The translations under genes and the position numbers were made by a program. DNA of 64,000 nt from Gordonia oryzae (GTDB lineage Bacteria > Actinomycetota > Actinomycetes > Mycobacteriales > Mycobacteriaceae), in contig NZ_RKMH01000012.1 of NCBI RefSeq assembly GCF_003797185.1, positions 62,001 through 126,000 on the forward strand, given 5' to 3'. Positions 26,201 to 36,033 of the stretch are shown piece by piece (the first letter of the stretch is position 1; every line of letters starts with the position of its first letter). Below the pieces are notes generated by a model. It had not been told where the DNA came from, did not search any database, and was given only the letters and a program-made list of their open reading frames with translations.

Positions 26201-28124
26201 AGTCCAGCCCACATCGGATGATCAGTTCGTTGTACGCATCGATCTGCGCGTGTTGCCGCCAGATCTGGGCGAATGCCTCGGTGAACCGTTCGGGGAGGTC
26301 GTCGGCGTGATCGACGTCGACATCTATCCCGGCGGTCAGTACCACTGCGAATTCGTAGACGTGACAGTTCGTGTCGCCGATGCCACGCAAGGCATACGGG
26401 TGTTCGTCGATGACGTCGAGGCCGAGACTGTGCAGAACGGGCAGCACGTCGGTCAGGGTGGCCGACTCGTCGCACAGGTACAGGGTGAAATCCCAGGGAT
26501 CCCGGTCGGTTCGGCTCAGCGCACCCGAGTGCTTGGCGAATGTGACGGCCAGATGCCCGGGCTCGAGTCCGGCCACGTGCGCGAGGTCGCCGACCGCGTC
26601 GGCGGGCACTCGCCGGTCCTTGTAGTCGGCAGGCAGCGTGCTGATGAGCCGCAGCATGGCGTCGGCGCCACCGGGCGGCAGGGCCCGCTCCGTGGCGGTG
26701 GTGGTGATCAGCTCACGGACCCGCTCGTCCCAACTACGGATTGCCTCGGACAGGGTGATCTGCATCCGACGCTGCACATCGGCGCCGATGTCGACCGACC
26801 CCCATGTGCGCGCAAGGTCGGGGTCCACCCTGACCATCACCTGCAGAAGCGCGAGCGGCCGCTCACTGACACGCGCCGAGTACTCGAGGTCGCTGCCCTC
26901 GAGCATCGCGGTAACCGCCGTCCCCAGCGCAGTTCGTGACGCAGTGTTGTACCGGTCGCGCGGTAGGTAGATGAGCGCGGTGGCGGCTGCGCCTGCGGGG
27001 TGTACACGCAGAAACACCCTCAGCGATCGCGTCGCGACGGCGTCGAGCATCTCGTCGATTCGCCGATGCAGTTCTGCGGTCGTGTCCTGGAACATCTCGA
27101 CCAGCGGGTAGTTCTGGAGGAGTTCGACCATCGTGCGTCCGGCAAACGAGTCCTCGTCGACGCCCGCGAGGGCGACCACCTCGTGCACCTTGCCGCGAAG
27201 AACAGGGACATCGAGCACCGTCTGATGCAGACCCGAGGAGGTGAAGACGCCGAGGAAGCGGTGCTCGCCGACGTGCGCTCCCGCCGCATCGAATGCCGGC
27301 ACCGCGATCAGGATCGGGAACTTCGAGCGCTGGATTCCGGTATCGAGAAACACCCGCGACACTCGGGGCGTCAGGGGTGAGGAATCGATGATCGGGAAGT
27401 CAAGGTCGACGGACCCGGCACGGTTGAGACCCAGCCGGTCGGTCACTGCACCGGAGGGGTCGAGCCGCGCATATCCGAGTGGCACGAAGTGGTTGCCGGC
27501 AAACCATTCGAGCAGCCGTGCGTACTCGCGCTGCACGTCGGCGGACGCACCCGACTCCTCGCCGAGATACGCGCCGGCGCGCTCCACCGAACATTCGGTC
27601 AGACGCGCCCGCATCGCGGTGGCGTCACCGTCGATGACGGCGACCACATCGATCCCCCGCCGGATGTCGTACCGCAGCTGCGCATCGTCAGCCGACTCCC
27701 GACTCGACAACGCCGACACCGAGATCCACGACTCGGCCAGGCCTGCGTGGGGGCCGCAGATGTCGGTGAGGGCGCCCGCTTCATCGCGGGTGACCGCCAT
27801 GATCGGGTGATCGATGCGGGTAACCGTCATCCCCCGCCCCTCGAGCGCGGCGAGCACCGACTCCACCAGCAGCGGCATGTCGTCGGTCACCACCACCACC
27901 TCTGTGCCGCCCGATCGGTCGGTGCTGACCTCGACCACCGATTCGCCGGGTCGACGGACCGCGGCGATCTCCATGTGCGCCCGGATGCGGTCGAGGACGG
28001 CCGGGTCGAGAGTGCTCGGATCTACGCGCGATCGATCGGTGTCCGCAGCATCTGCAGTGCCACCCACCGAGGTCGCCAGATAACTGGGAATGACTTGCAG
28101 CAGAAGCGCAGTCACATCCGACAA
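23280..28124 (-). CDS. gdh: NAD-specific glutamate dehydrogenase, large (about 180 kDa) class
   Basis: A 1614-residue enzyme of the L-180 class, normal length, which oxidises glutamate to 2-oxoglutarate with NAD+. The N-terminal half has ACT-like regulatory segments. The catalytic part begins near residue 830, with [36 protein letters not shown] holding the catalytic Lys, and the Rossmann motif [16 protein letters not shown]. The C-terminal helical region is complete. An Asp/Ser/Thr tandem insert ([20 protein letters not shown], about residues 750-770) comes from a 15-bp repeat and sits just before the catalytic part, probably in a surface loop. It is the second gene of the ettA-gdh-thioesterase-unknown operon. 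In mycobacteria this enzyme is controlled by GarA, not encoded here. Confidence 0.95.
   Translation of the reverse strand: [1614 protein letters not shown]
25846..25890. repeat. 15-bp tandem repeat inside gdh
   Basis: Three in-frame copies of GTCGAGTCGCTGTCG (the last diverges at its end) encode the repeated Asp-Ser-Thr/Asp-Ser-Asp insert of the glutamate dehydrogenase. Confidence 0.85.
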
Positions 28125-28216
28125 CGACCATCACCCTCTCGTGCGCGGCGCAGGGGTGACGGAGGCGCCGCCGTTGGCTCCATGGCGAGCCTAGCCCCTG
28201 CGGCGTCCCCCGGCGG

Positions 28217-29890
<1,674 letters not shown>

Positions 29891-30089
29891 GCGTGAGCCT
29901 CTCTACCAGTGGTTTTCGGGTCGTGGGGCCGACGACTACTCGCGGGTCTCATCTGCGGCGAGCGATCCCCGGGCGCGGAGAGAGCCGGGCCCTGACACAA
30001 CGGTGAATCAGTCTAATCGCACCGTCCGGTCTGCCGTGTGGGCGCGTACGGAGCGGACGCGACAACGCCACCGATGGCACCATCGATGT

Positions 30090-31028
30090 GTGTATGGAGA
30101 CACCTCCCATCCCGACCAGCACACCCGCGTTGGGTGGGCATCGGGACTGACCGACCTCGTCACCGTCCCCACGACCGAGTTCGAGATGGGCTCGGACCGC
30201 TTCTACGCCGAGGAACGACCCGCCCACACCCGCCACGTGGAAGCCTTTTCCATCGAGGTTCACCCGGTGACGAATGCACAGTTCGCAGCGTTCGTTGCCG
30301 ACACCGGCTACCGCACCGTCGCCGAGCGATCACTCGACCCGGCCGACTTCCCCGGCGCCGACCCCGCAGAGCTCGTTCCCGGCGCAGTGGTATTCACCCC
30401 GACCGACGGCCCCGTGAACCTCACCGACTGGCGCGCGTGGTGGCGCTACGTACCGGGAGCATCGTGGCGCCATCCCCTCGGCCCCGACTCCGGAGTCGAC
30501 GACCGGCTCGACCACCCGGTCACCCAGATCGCCTATGCAGATGCCGACGCGTACGCCCGGTGGGCCGGGCGCCGCCTGCCCACCGAGGCCGAGTGGGAAT
30601 GCGCGGCCCGTGGCGGGCTCGACGGACACGACTACGCATGGGGCGACGAACTCCACCCGGACGGCGTAGTCGTGGCCAACACGTGGATCGGACGATTCCC
30701 CTACCGCAACGAGGGCTGGGGCGGGACCAGCCCGGTCGGACATTACCCGCCCAACCCATTCGGGCTGTTCGACATGATCGGCAACGTATGGGAGCGCACC
30801 TGCGATGTGTTCACATCACGCCACCTCTCACCGGATATGCCGGTGGTCACCGCCGACGGACGCCCGAATCTTTTGGCGCCCAGTACTTCTCCTACTGCCA
30901 TACGAGTCACCAAAGGGGGCTCGCACCTGTGTTCACCCCAGTACTGTCGTCGCTACCGGCCCGCCGCGCGCTCGCCGCAATCCGATGACTCCGCCACCTC
31001 ACACCTCGGTTTCCGATGCGTCGCCTGA
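30090..31028 (+). CDS. Formylglycine-generating enzyme (sulfatase-modifying factor)
   Basis: A 312-residue FGE/SUMF1-fold protein. The domain starts LVTVPTTEFEMGSDRFYAEERP and runs to GFRCVA. Conserved blocks are EVHPVTNAQFAAFV, RRLPTEAEWECAARGG, YAWGDE, NPFGLFDMIGNVWE and, near the end, KGGSHLCSPQYCRRYRPAAR with the two copper-coordinating Cys (CSPxYC) that distinguish true FGE from EgtB-like relatives. The enzyme oxidises the Cys of CxPxR in sulfatases to formylglycine. No sulfatase lies in the window. The N-terminus is uncertain: GTG 30090 gives a 23-residue lead before the fold, without a clear Shine-Dalgarno, and the frame is open further upstream. Confidence 0.9.
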   Translation: MYGDTSHPDQHTRVGWASGLTDLVTVPTTEFEMGSDRFYAEERPAHTRHVEAFSIEVHPVTNAQFAAFVADTGYRTVAERSLDPADFPGADPAELVPGAVVFTPTDGPVNLTDWRAWWRYVPGASWRHPLGPDSGVDDRLDHPVTQIAYADADAYARWAGRRLPTEAEWECAARGGLDGHDYAWGDELHPDGVVVANTWIGRFPYRNEGWGGTSPVGHYPPNPFGLFDMIGNVWERTCDVFTSRHLSPDMPVVTADGRPNLLAPSTSPTAIRVTKGGSHLCSPQYCRRYRPAARSPQSDDSATSHLGFRCVA

Positions 31029-31169
31029 CCCGGTCCGTAGAGAGGCGGGCCAGAGTTGTCCACAGGGACGCGCCGGAGTCCGCCACACAGACCCCCCGGT
31101 CGGGCATGCTGATCAGGCAAGGGCGGCGACCGCGGAGGGGACGGTCGCCGTCTTGGCAACCAGCCGGGA

Positions 31170-31175
31170 TATACT
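31170..31175 (+). promoter_or_regulatory. Probable -10 element for tRNA-Arg
   Basis: TATACT lies 36 bases upstream of the tRNA 5' end. No good -35 is spaced correctly (TTGGCA at 31153 is too close). Confidence 0.4.
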
Positions 31176-31210
31176 TCCCAGGCCTTTTCAGCCGCTCACG
31201 GCCGAGGCGC

Positions 31211-31283
31211 GCCTCCGTAGCTCAGGGGATAGAGCAGCTGCCTTCTAATCAGCTGGTCGCAGGTTCGAATCCTGCCGGGGGCA
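31211..31283 (+). tRNA. tRNA-Arg (anticodon TCT)
   Basis: A 73-nt cloverleaf: acceptor GCCTCCG/CGGGGGC, D-arm TAGCTCAGGGGATAGAGC, anticodon loop CTTCTAA (TCT), T-arm GCAGGTTCGAATCCTGC. The last three bases begin a 31-bp direct repeat. Confidence 0.95.
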
Positions 31284-31379
31284 CTGTGACATCCCTTCCG
31301 GCTCCGGCCGGTGTGCGCCTGCTGTGTGTGAAAGAGATCCATGCAGGCGCACTGTGACATCCCTTCCGGCTCCGGCCGG
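31281..31379. repeat. 31-bp direct repeat starting at the tRNA-Arg 3' end
   Basis: Identical 31-bp copies at 31281-31311 and 31349-31379 (GCACTGTGACATCCCTTCCG onward) are separated by 37 bases. The first copy overlaps the last three bases of the tRNA. The 361-base gap 31284-31644 holds this repeat and no gene I can support. Confidence 0.85.
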
Positions 31380-31644
31380 CCGGATGCGGTGTGGGAGCAG
31401 AACAGCGTCGCCCCGTCTGCGGTGCCTCCACATCCCGATGGGCACTGTTGTCTTGTACATCCAATACGACCGACGCACCCTGCACACCTGGCCCATCCAA
31501 CGGCAAGGACCTTGACGGCCCTGGGCGCGCCGCCCCGTCAGGTGTGCACACTCAGCTCTGAGCATGGAACCGATCGGCACCCTCGTCACGTCCAATGCAT
31601 CAGGTCAACCGACTCGACCTAACCACGACGCCAGAGGGGACCCC

Positions 31645-31998
31645 ATGACACCGCTCGCACACCTGCTGACGATGCTGCCCGACACCATCGAGCGCGTATT
31701 CGGAGAAGACGACACACTGTTCGGCATAGACCCGGACGAACTCGCCGGAATTTGCGCCAGTTGGCGAGAACGCGCCCGATTCATCGCCGACATTCCGTTC
31801 GACGGGTTGCATGTAGACGGACCACCGGCCCGCGTCACCACAGCCCTGCGCTCACTGGCCGAACCGAGTCGCGCGGCCGCCGACTCGATCGCCGATCGCC
31901 TGCTGGCGATGAGCGTTGCGCTGCAGCAATTCAGCACCGACTCGGAGGCTAGCGACACCGCGGCCGGACGCGCTTTCGACCTGTTGCCACAACGCTGA
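31645..31998 (+). CDS. Small helical protein, possible partner of the downstream hydrolase
   Basis: A 117-residue, mostly helical, soluble protein. It has a Trp-Arg-Glu turn in CASWRERARFIAD (about 35-47), roughly where WXG100 proteins carry WxG, and a long amphipathic C-terminal helix (VTTALRSLAEPSRAAADSIADRLLAMSVAL). Size and helical content resemble small ESX/type VII-associated proteins, but the exact WxG motif is absent, so this is inference. The ATG at 31645 follows GAGGGGA. Its stop codon overlaps the start of the next gene (TGATG at 31996-32000), a strong sign that both products are made together. Confidence 0.7.
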   Translation: MTPLAHLLTMLPDTIERVFGEDDTLFGIDPDELAGICASWRERARFIADIPFDGLHVDGPPARVTTALRSLAEPSRAAADSIADRLLAMSVALQQFSTDSEASDTAAGRAFDLLPQR

Positions 31999-33779
31999 TG
32001 CGCCTGTCCATCTCCGCTGCCCGAGCCTGGCCGGTGGCCGACATCTCTGCTGCCGCAGACGCAGCCACCACTGCCGCGGGTGTTCTCGAGCAGGGACTCG
32101 ACGTCGCGCTCGGCAGCGCACATCGGGCAAGCGAGTGGCACGGCAAGACCCATGACGCGGCCCTCACCCGCCTACGCCAGGAACACGATCACGCCAACGA
32201 GGTGCGAAATGTGTTGCAGCAGATCGCCGATGAAGCCACCGACGCCCGCACAGACCTCGAGCAGGCACGGCGTGAGCTCCTCGCCGCCGTCGACGAGGCG
32301 CGGCGGCTGGGCTTCACCGTCGACGACGGGGGCACGGTCTCGCATCCGCGGGCGACGAGATCGGCGGACGCCGCGGCCTTCGAGTCCTGGATACAGCAGG
32401 GTCTTCGAGTTCTCGACGAGGTCGACGAACGCTACGGCACCAGACTCGACGATCTGCGCGCCGACCTCGCCTCGATGATCCTCGGTCAGCCGGACGTGAC
32501 GGTGCCGGGTCTTGGCACCATGGACCCGGATGCGATGGTTCGGACCCTGAAGTCGCTCGATGTCGACCGGCGGCGCACTGTGCTCGCCCAGACCGACGCC
32601 GACGATCTGCGGCGGCTGATCCAGGCCGACCCCGAGACCATGGGAAACCTGAACGGCGTTCCCTTCGAGATGCGCGGCATCGCCAACGAGATCAGCATCC
32701 GCAACGCGCTGGCCGGCGAGATCCGCACGCACGGCGTTGACACCGACCGGGCACGAATGCTGCAGTCCTTTCTCGAGCAGCGCACGGCGCCGTATTCTCC
32801 GATCCAGGGCGACGCTCCCAACGCCCCACTGACGGCGCACACCGAGCGCGTGTTCGTCTCCTTCACCGACGGTGACAACCCGCGTCTGGTCGAGATGGTC
32901 GGCGCGCTCACACCCGCTACCCGCAACGCCACCGTCTACGTACCCGGTACCGGCACCAACGCGCGCGGCTACGGTGGTGGCAACTGGACAGCGGCGTACA
33001 ACCTGGCGAAGCAGACGCGTGGTCCGGTGTTCATCTACCTCGACGGCGACTTTCCGCAAAACGTAGTCAACCCACCGCAATTGCCGATCTCGACCAATCC
33101 CCTGGACCAGGTCAAGGCCTTGGCATCGGTCCTCGACGACTCCGCCGTCGATCCGCAGTTCGCACTCGAGATGGCGCCGCGGCTGGTGGATTTCGGCCAC
33201 GCCCTCGACGCCGAGATCGCCTCGATCGCGCCGTCGGCTACGACGACCTACCTCGGGCACTCCTATGGCGGGACCATCGTGGGAACCGCCGATCAGCTCG
33301 GATTGCGCGCCGACAACGTCATTCACGCGTCGTCGGCCGGAACCGGCGTACTGGGGGCGGCTGCGACCAGTCCAGGTGTGCACCGGTACACCATCACCGC
33401 ACCCTTCGACCCCATCATGATGTCGCGCCTCATACCCGACAACACCCTCGGCGACAGCCCCGACCTGGCGGGCTACCAACCATTGCCCACCGGACGAGAT
33501 GGCAATGGGGAGTGGCTGTTCGGACTGTCGGCGCACGGGTCGTACTTCAACGACCCCGAGTCGGACGCCTTCGCGTCGATGGTCGGGGTGATCACCGGGA
33601 CACACCACACCAGCACTGAGACGCTCGCGGAGATCCTCGACAGGATCCGTGACGCGTCACAACCCACGATCGGTCCGGTGCCGCCGCTGCCCGGCAATGG
33701 CGGGCATGCGGGTCCACCGGGCACACCTCCCTCGCTCCCCACTCCTCTGATCCCCGATGTACCGCTGCGCATGTGGTGA
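31998..33779 (+). CDS. WxG-type N-terminal domain fused to an alpha/beta hydrolase (DUF1023-like)
   Basis: A 593-residue protein. The first 130 residues are helical and contain ASEWHGKTHDAAL (about 35), an exact WxG turn between two helices as in WXG100/LXG-like type VII secretion domains. A middle helical region (about 130-270) leads to an alpha/beta hydrolase domain (from VFVSFTDGDNP) with the nucleophile elbow LGHSYGGTIVG near residue 420 and late His in SAHGSYF. The C-terminus is a Pro/Gly-rich tail. The layout is that of actinobacterial DUF1023-type hydrolases, often cell-surface or ESX-linked. There is no Sec signal peptide and no secretion apparatus in the window. Substrate unknown. 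Translation is coupled to the 117-residue protein. Confidence 0.78.
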   Translation: MRLSISAARAWPVADISAAADAATTAAGVLEQGLDVALGSAHRASEWHGKTHDAALTRLRQEHDHANEVRNVLQQIADEATDARTDLEQARRELLAAVDEARRLGFTVDDGGTVSHPRATRSADAAAFESWIQQGLRVLDEVDERYGTRLDDLRADLASMILGQPDVTVPGLGTMDPDAMVRTLKSLDVDRRRTVLAQTDADDLRRLIQADPETMGNLNGVPFEMRGIANEISIRNALAGEIRTHGVDTDRARMLQSFLEQRTAPYSPIQGDAPNAPLTAHTERVFVSFTDGDNPRLVEMVGALTPATRNATVYVPGTGTNARGYGGGNWTAAYNLAKQTRGPVFIYLDGDFPQNVVNPPQLPISTNPLDQVKALASVLDDSAVDPQFALEMAPRLVDFGHALDAEIASIAPSATTTYLGHSYGGTIVGTADQLGLRADNVIHASSAGTGVLGAAATSPGVHRYTITAPFDPIMMSRLIPDNTLGDSPDLAGYQPLPTGRDGNGEWLFGLSAHGSYFNDPESDAFASMVGVITGTHHTSTETLAEILDRIRDASQPTIGPVPPLPGNGGHAGPPGTPPSLPTPLIPDVPLRMW

Positions 33780-33945
33780 CTCGGGCCGGTCTGCGACGTG
33801 CCCTCTTCGTCGGCGAAACACACAGCTGCTGTACAGGTTTCGCTGATAGCGGGCTCTCAGCGACGAGGCAGCGCGGACGCAGCAACGGCTCCTAGTTTCA
33901 TTTCTGTCGGCATCGACGCCGGCCATGACCGAAGGAGAACAACTC

Positions 33946-34062
33946 ATGCCAGGACAGCCCCGTCAGTCCGGTCCGCAGCGCCGTTTCGAGCCCCAGCCGC
34001 GCCGCCGCCGCGTTCGCATCTGGGACTGGCGGACCTTCCGGTGGATCTGGGTGTGGCAGTGA
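33946..34062 (+). CDS. 38-residue basic, tryptophan-rich peptide (unrecognised)
   Basis: A short gene with good signals: AAGGAG 6-8 bases before ATG 33946, and a perfect hairpin terminator 30 bases after the TGA. The product begins MPGQPRQSG, has a RRRR run (residues 19-22) and ends RIWDWRTFRWIWVWQ, five Trp within the last 13 residues in a near-regular Trp-x-Trp pattern. The first half is Pro/Gln/Arg-rich and leader-like. I do not recognise the family. It could be a small membrane-active protein, a precursor of a modified peptide, or a regulatory leader. The next gene, 150 bases on, is an ABC exporter but the terminator separates them. No modifying enzyme lies directly adjacent. Confidence 0.6.
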   Translation: MPGQPRQSGPQRRFEPQPRRRRVRIWDWRTFRWIWVWQ

Positions 34063-34091
34063 CCCGCATCGCCTGACCACTCCCGATCGGA

Positions 34092-34124
34092 AACCCGGCG
34101 CGAACCGCTTACTCGCGCCGGGTT
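34092..34124 (+). terminator. Hairpin terminator after the Trp-rich peptide gene
   Basis: A perfect 12-bp stem (AACCCGGCGCGA with its complement at 34113-34124) and a 9-nt loop, 30 bases after the small gene and 87 bases before the ABC transporter start. Confidence 0.8.
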
Positions 34125-34211
34125 CCGACGCGTCGACGCGCATGGAACGTCGACGCGCGTCCGAACGCACTTCTTCCACGACACACTCGATGACCAGGTT
34201 GCGGAGTCCCG

Positions 34212-36023
34212 ATGAACACCCTCACTGCCATTCGACGATTCCTGCCCGCCATGCGCGGCCAGGGCACGCGATTCGCGTTCGCCGGCAGTCTCCTCGGGGT
34301 CGCCGCACTCTGCGAGATCGTCTCGGTCTTCGTCCTCGCCGACGTCATCGACGGCGCCCTCGATTCGCACAGCGTGTGGGACTTCGCCCGTCTTGCCGGT
34401 CTGTGGCTGGGTTTGACCGCGGTGTCCACGGCCGGCGACTACTTCGGCCAGGTCGTCGCGGTGAGCGTCTCCGAGCAGGTGGTCCTGCGGCTGCGGGACC
34501 GACTCTTCGCCCACGTCCAGCGGCTCCACCCGGTGCTGCATCGTCGACTCGGTCTCGGCAACCTCGTCGGTCGCCACTCCGGCGACCTCGAGGCCGTCGA
34601 ATATCTCGTCGGGTCCGGGGTGATGCAGATCATCATCGCGATCTTCAACACCGTCGGCCTGGTGATCGCCGCGTTCCTCATGAGCTGGCAGGTTGCACTG
34701 GTCGCACTGGCCGCCGTCCCGATGCTGTGGGGTGTGTCCTCGATCTTCGCCCGCCGCCAGATGGCGGTCACCCGCGACGAGCGGGGCGCCAACAGCGACA
34801 TCTCCGACGCCGTCGAAACCGCGCTGGCCGGCCACGAGACCGCCGTCGCCTACAACCAGCAGGCGCGCGAACACCAAGCCCTGCACGCCCACGGACTGGC
34901 TTGGCGCGCAGCACGTCTCGCCCAGACTCGGGTCGAGGCCGGGTTCGGCGCGGTGATGGGCTTCGGCCAGGTGGTGGTCACCCTGGCCATCGCCGTCGCC
35001 GGCGTGTGGCAGGTTCGCCAAGGCCATCTCAGCGTCGGCCAGTTGCTCGCCCTCACCGGCTACCTCGGTCTGCTCTATCCGAAGATGCAACAGATCGCCG
35101 ATGCCCGGCTCGCGATCGCCTCGGCAGTGGTCAGTGCCGAACGCGTCGCGGAGATCCTCGACCTCGAACCCGCCGAGCACGACGCACCCGACGCGCGGGA
35201 CAGTTCCCCCACACCGGGCGCCGCACTGCCCGTGTCGTTGCGCTCGGTCTCGCTGCAGCGCGGTGAGACCACCGTCCTCGACGAGGTGTCGCTCGATCTG
35301 CGGCCGGGCCGGATCGTGGCACTCATCGGCCCGAGCGGGGTGGGCAAAACCAGTCTCGCTTCACTGCTGTGCCGCTTCGAGCACCCCGACTCCGGAACGA
35401 TCCGCCTCGGCGGCGACGACTACGACACGCTGACCGGCGCTCACATCCGTGGCCTGGTGACCTTGCTCCCCCAAACCCCGATCATCAAGGGCGCCAGCGT
35501 CGCCGACAACATCGCCTACGGCGCACCGAACGCCGACCGGACACAGATCGTGCGAGCGGCCGTCGCCGCCGACGCCGACGCCTTCATCCGCGATCTCCCC
35601 GACGGCTACGACACCCGGCTCGACGACGGCGGACTCACGCTGTCCGGAGGTCAACGCCAGCGCATCGCGATGGCACGAGCGATGGTCCGCGACACCCCGG
35701 TGCTCATCCTCGACGAGCCGACGTCGGGGCTCGACGACGCCAGCGTGTCGCGAATCCTGAAGCCGCTACGGCGTATTGCGCAGGGCCGCACCACGTTGCT
35801 GATCACCCACGACCGCCGGGTCACCGCGATCGCCGACCGAGTCGTCGAACTCCGCGACGGTCACCTGCGCGATCGTTCCCCCTGGATCGCCCCCGAGGAC
35901 ACGATCGACGACTCGGCCGCGAGCGCGGAACGGACGGAGAACCTGGCGATCGCGCCGATCCTCGATTCACTCGCCGAGGGCACCCGTCTCTACGTGCCCA
36001 CACTCGGCGGGCGCCGACACTGA
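34212..36023 (+). CDS. ABC exporter, fused membrane and ATPase domains (type IV fold)
   Basis: A 603-residue half-transporter. Six TM helices occupy residues 1-320 (for example FAFAGSLLGVAALCEIVSVFVLADV and VMQIIIAIFNTVGLVIAAFL). The ATPase follows a DARDSSPTPG linker, with Walker A LIGPSGVGKTS (about 378), Q-loop LLPQTPI, signature LSGGQRQRIAMARAM, Walker B VLILDEPTSGLDD and H-loop LITHDRR. There is no C39 peptidase domain. Family members export lipids, drugs, peptides or siderophores; substrate is unknown. It would act as a homodimer unless a partner is encoded elsewhere. ATG 34212 has GCGGAG upstream. A PadR regulator lies 426 bases downstream. The nearest candidate cargo is the Trp-rich peptide upstream, which is speculation. 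Confidence 0.9.
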   Translation: MNTLTAIRRFLPAMRGQGTRFAFAGSLLGVAALCEIVSVFVLADVIDGALDSHSVWDFARLAGLWLGLTAVSTAGDYFGQVVAVSVSEQVVLRLRDRLFAHVQRLHPVLHRRLGLGNLVGRHSGDLEAVEYLVGSGVMQIIIAIFNTVGLVIAAFLMSWQVALVALAAVPMLWGVSSIFARRQMAVTRDERGANSDISDAVETALAGHETAVAYNQQAREHQALHAHGLAWRAARLAQTRVEAGFGAVMGFGQVVVTLAIAVAGVWQVRQGHLSVGQLLALTGYLGLLYPKMQQIADARLAIASAVVSAERVAEILDLEPAEHDAPDARDSSPTPGAALPVSLRSVSLQRGETTVLDEVSLDLRPGRIVALIGPSGVGKTSLASLLCRFEHPDSGTIRLGGDDYDTLTGAHIRGLVTLLPQTPIIKGASVADNIAYGAPNADRTQIVRAAVAADADAFIRDLPDGYDTRLDDGGLTLSGGQRQRIAMARAMVRDTPVLILDEPTSGLDDASVSRILKPLRRIAQGRTTLLITHDRRVTAIADRVVELRDGHLRDRSPWIAPEDTIDDSAASAERTENLAIAPILDSLAEGTRLYVPTLGGRRH

Positions 36024-36033
36024 CCTGCCCGCG

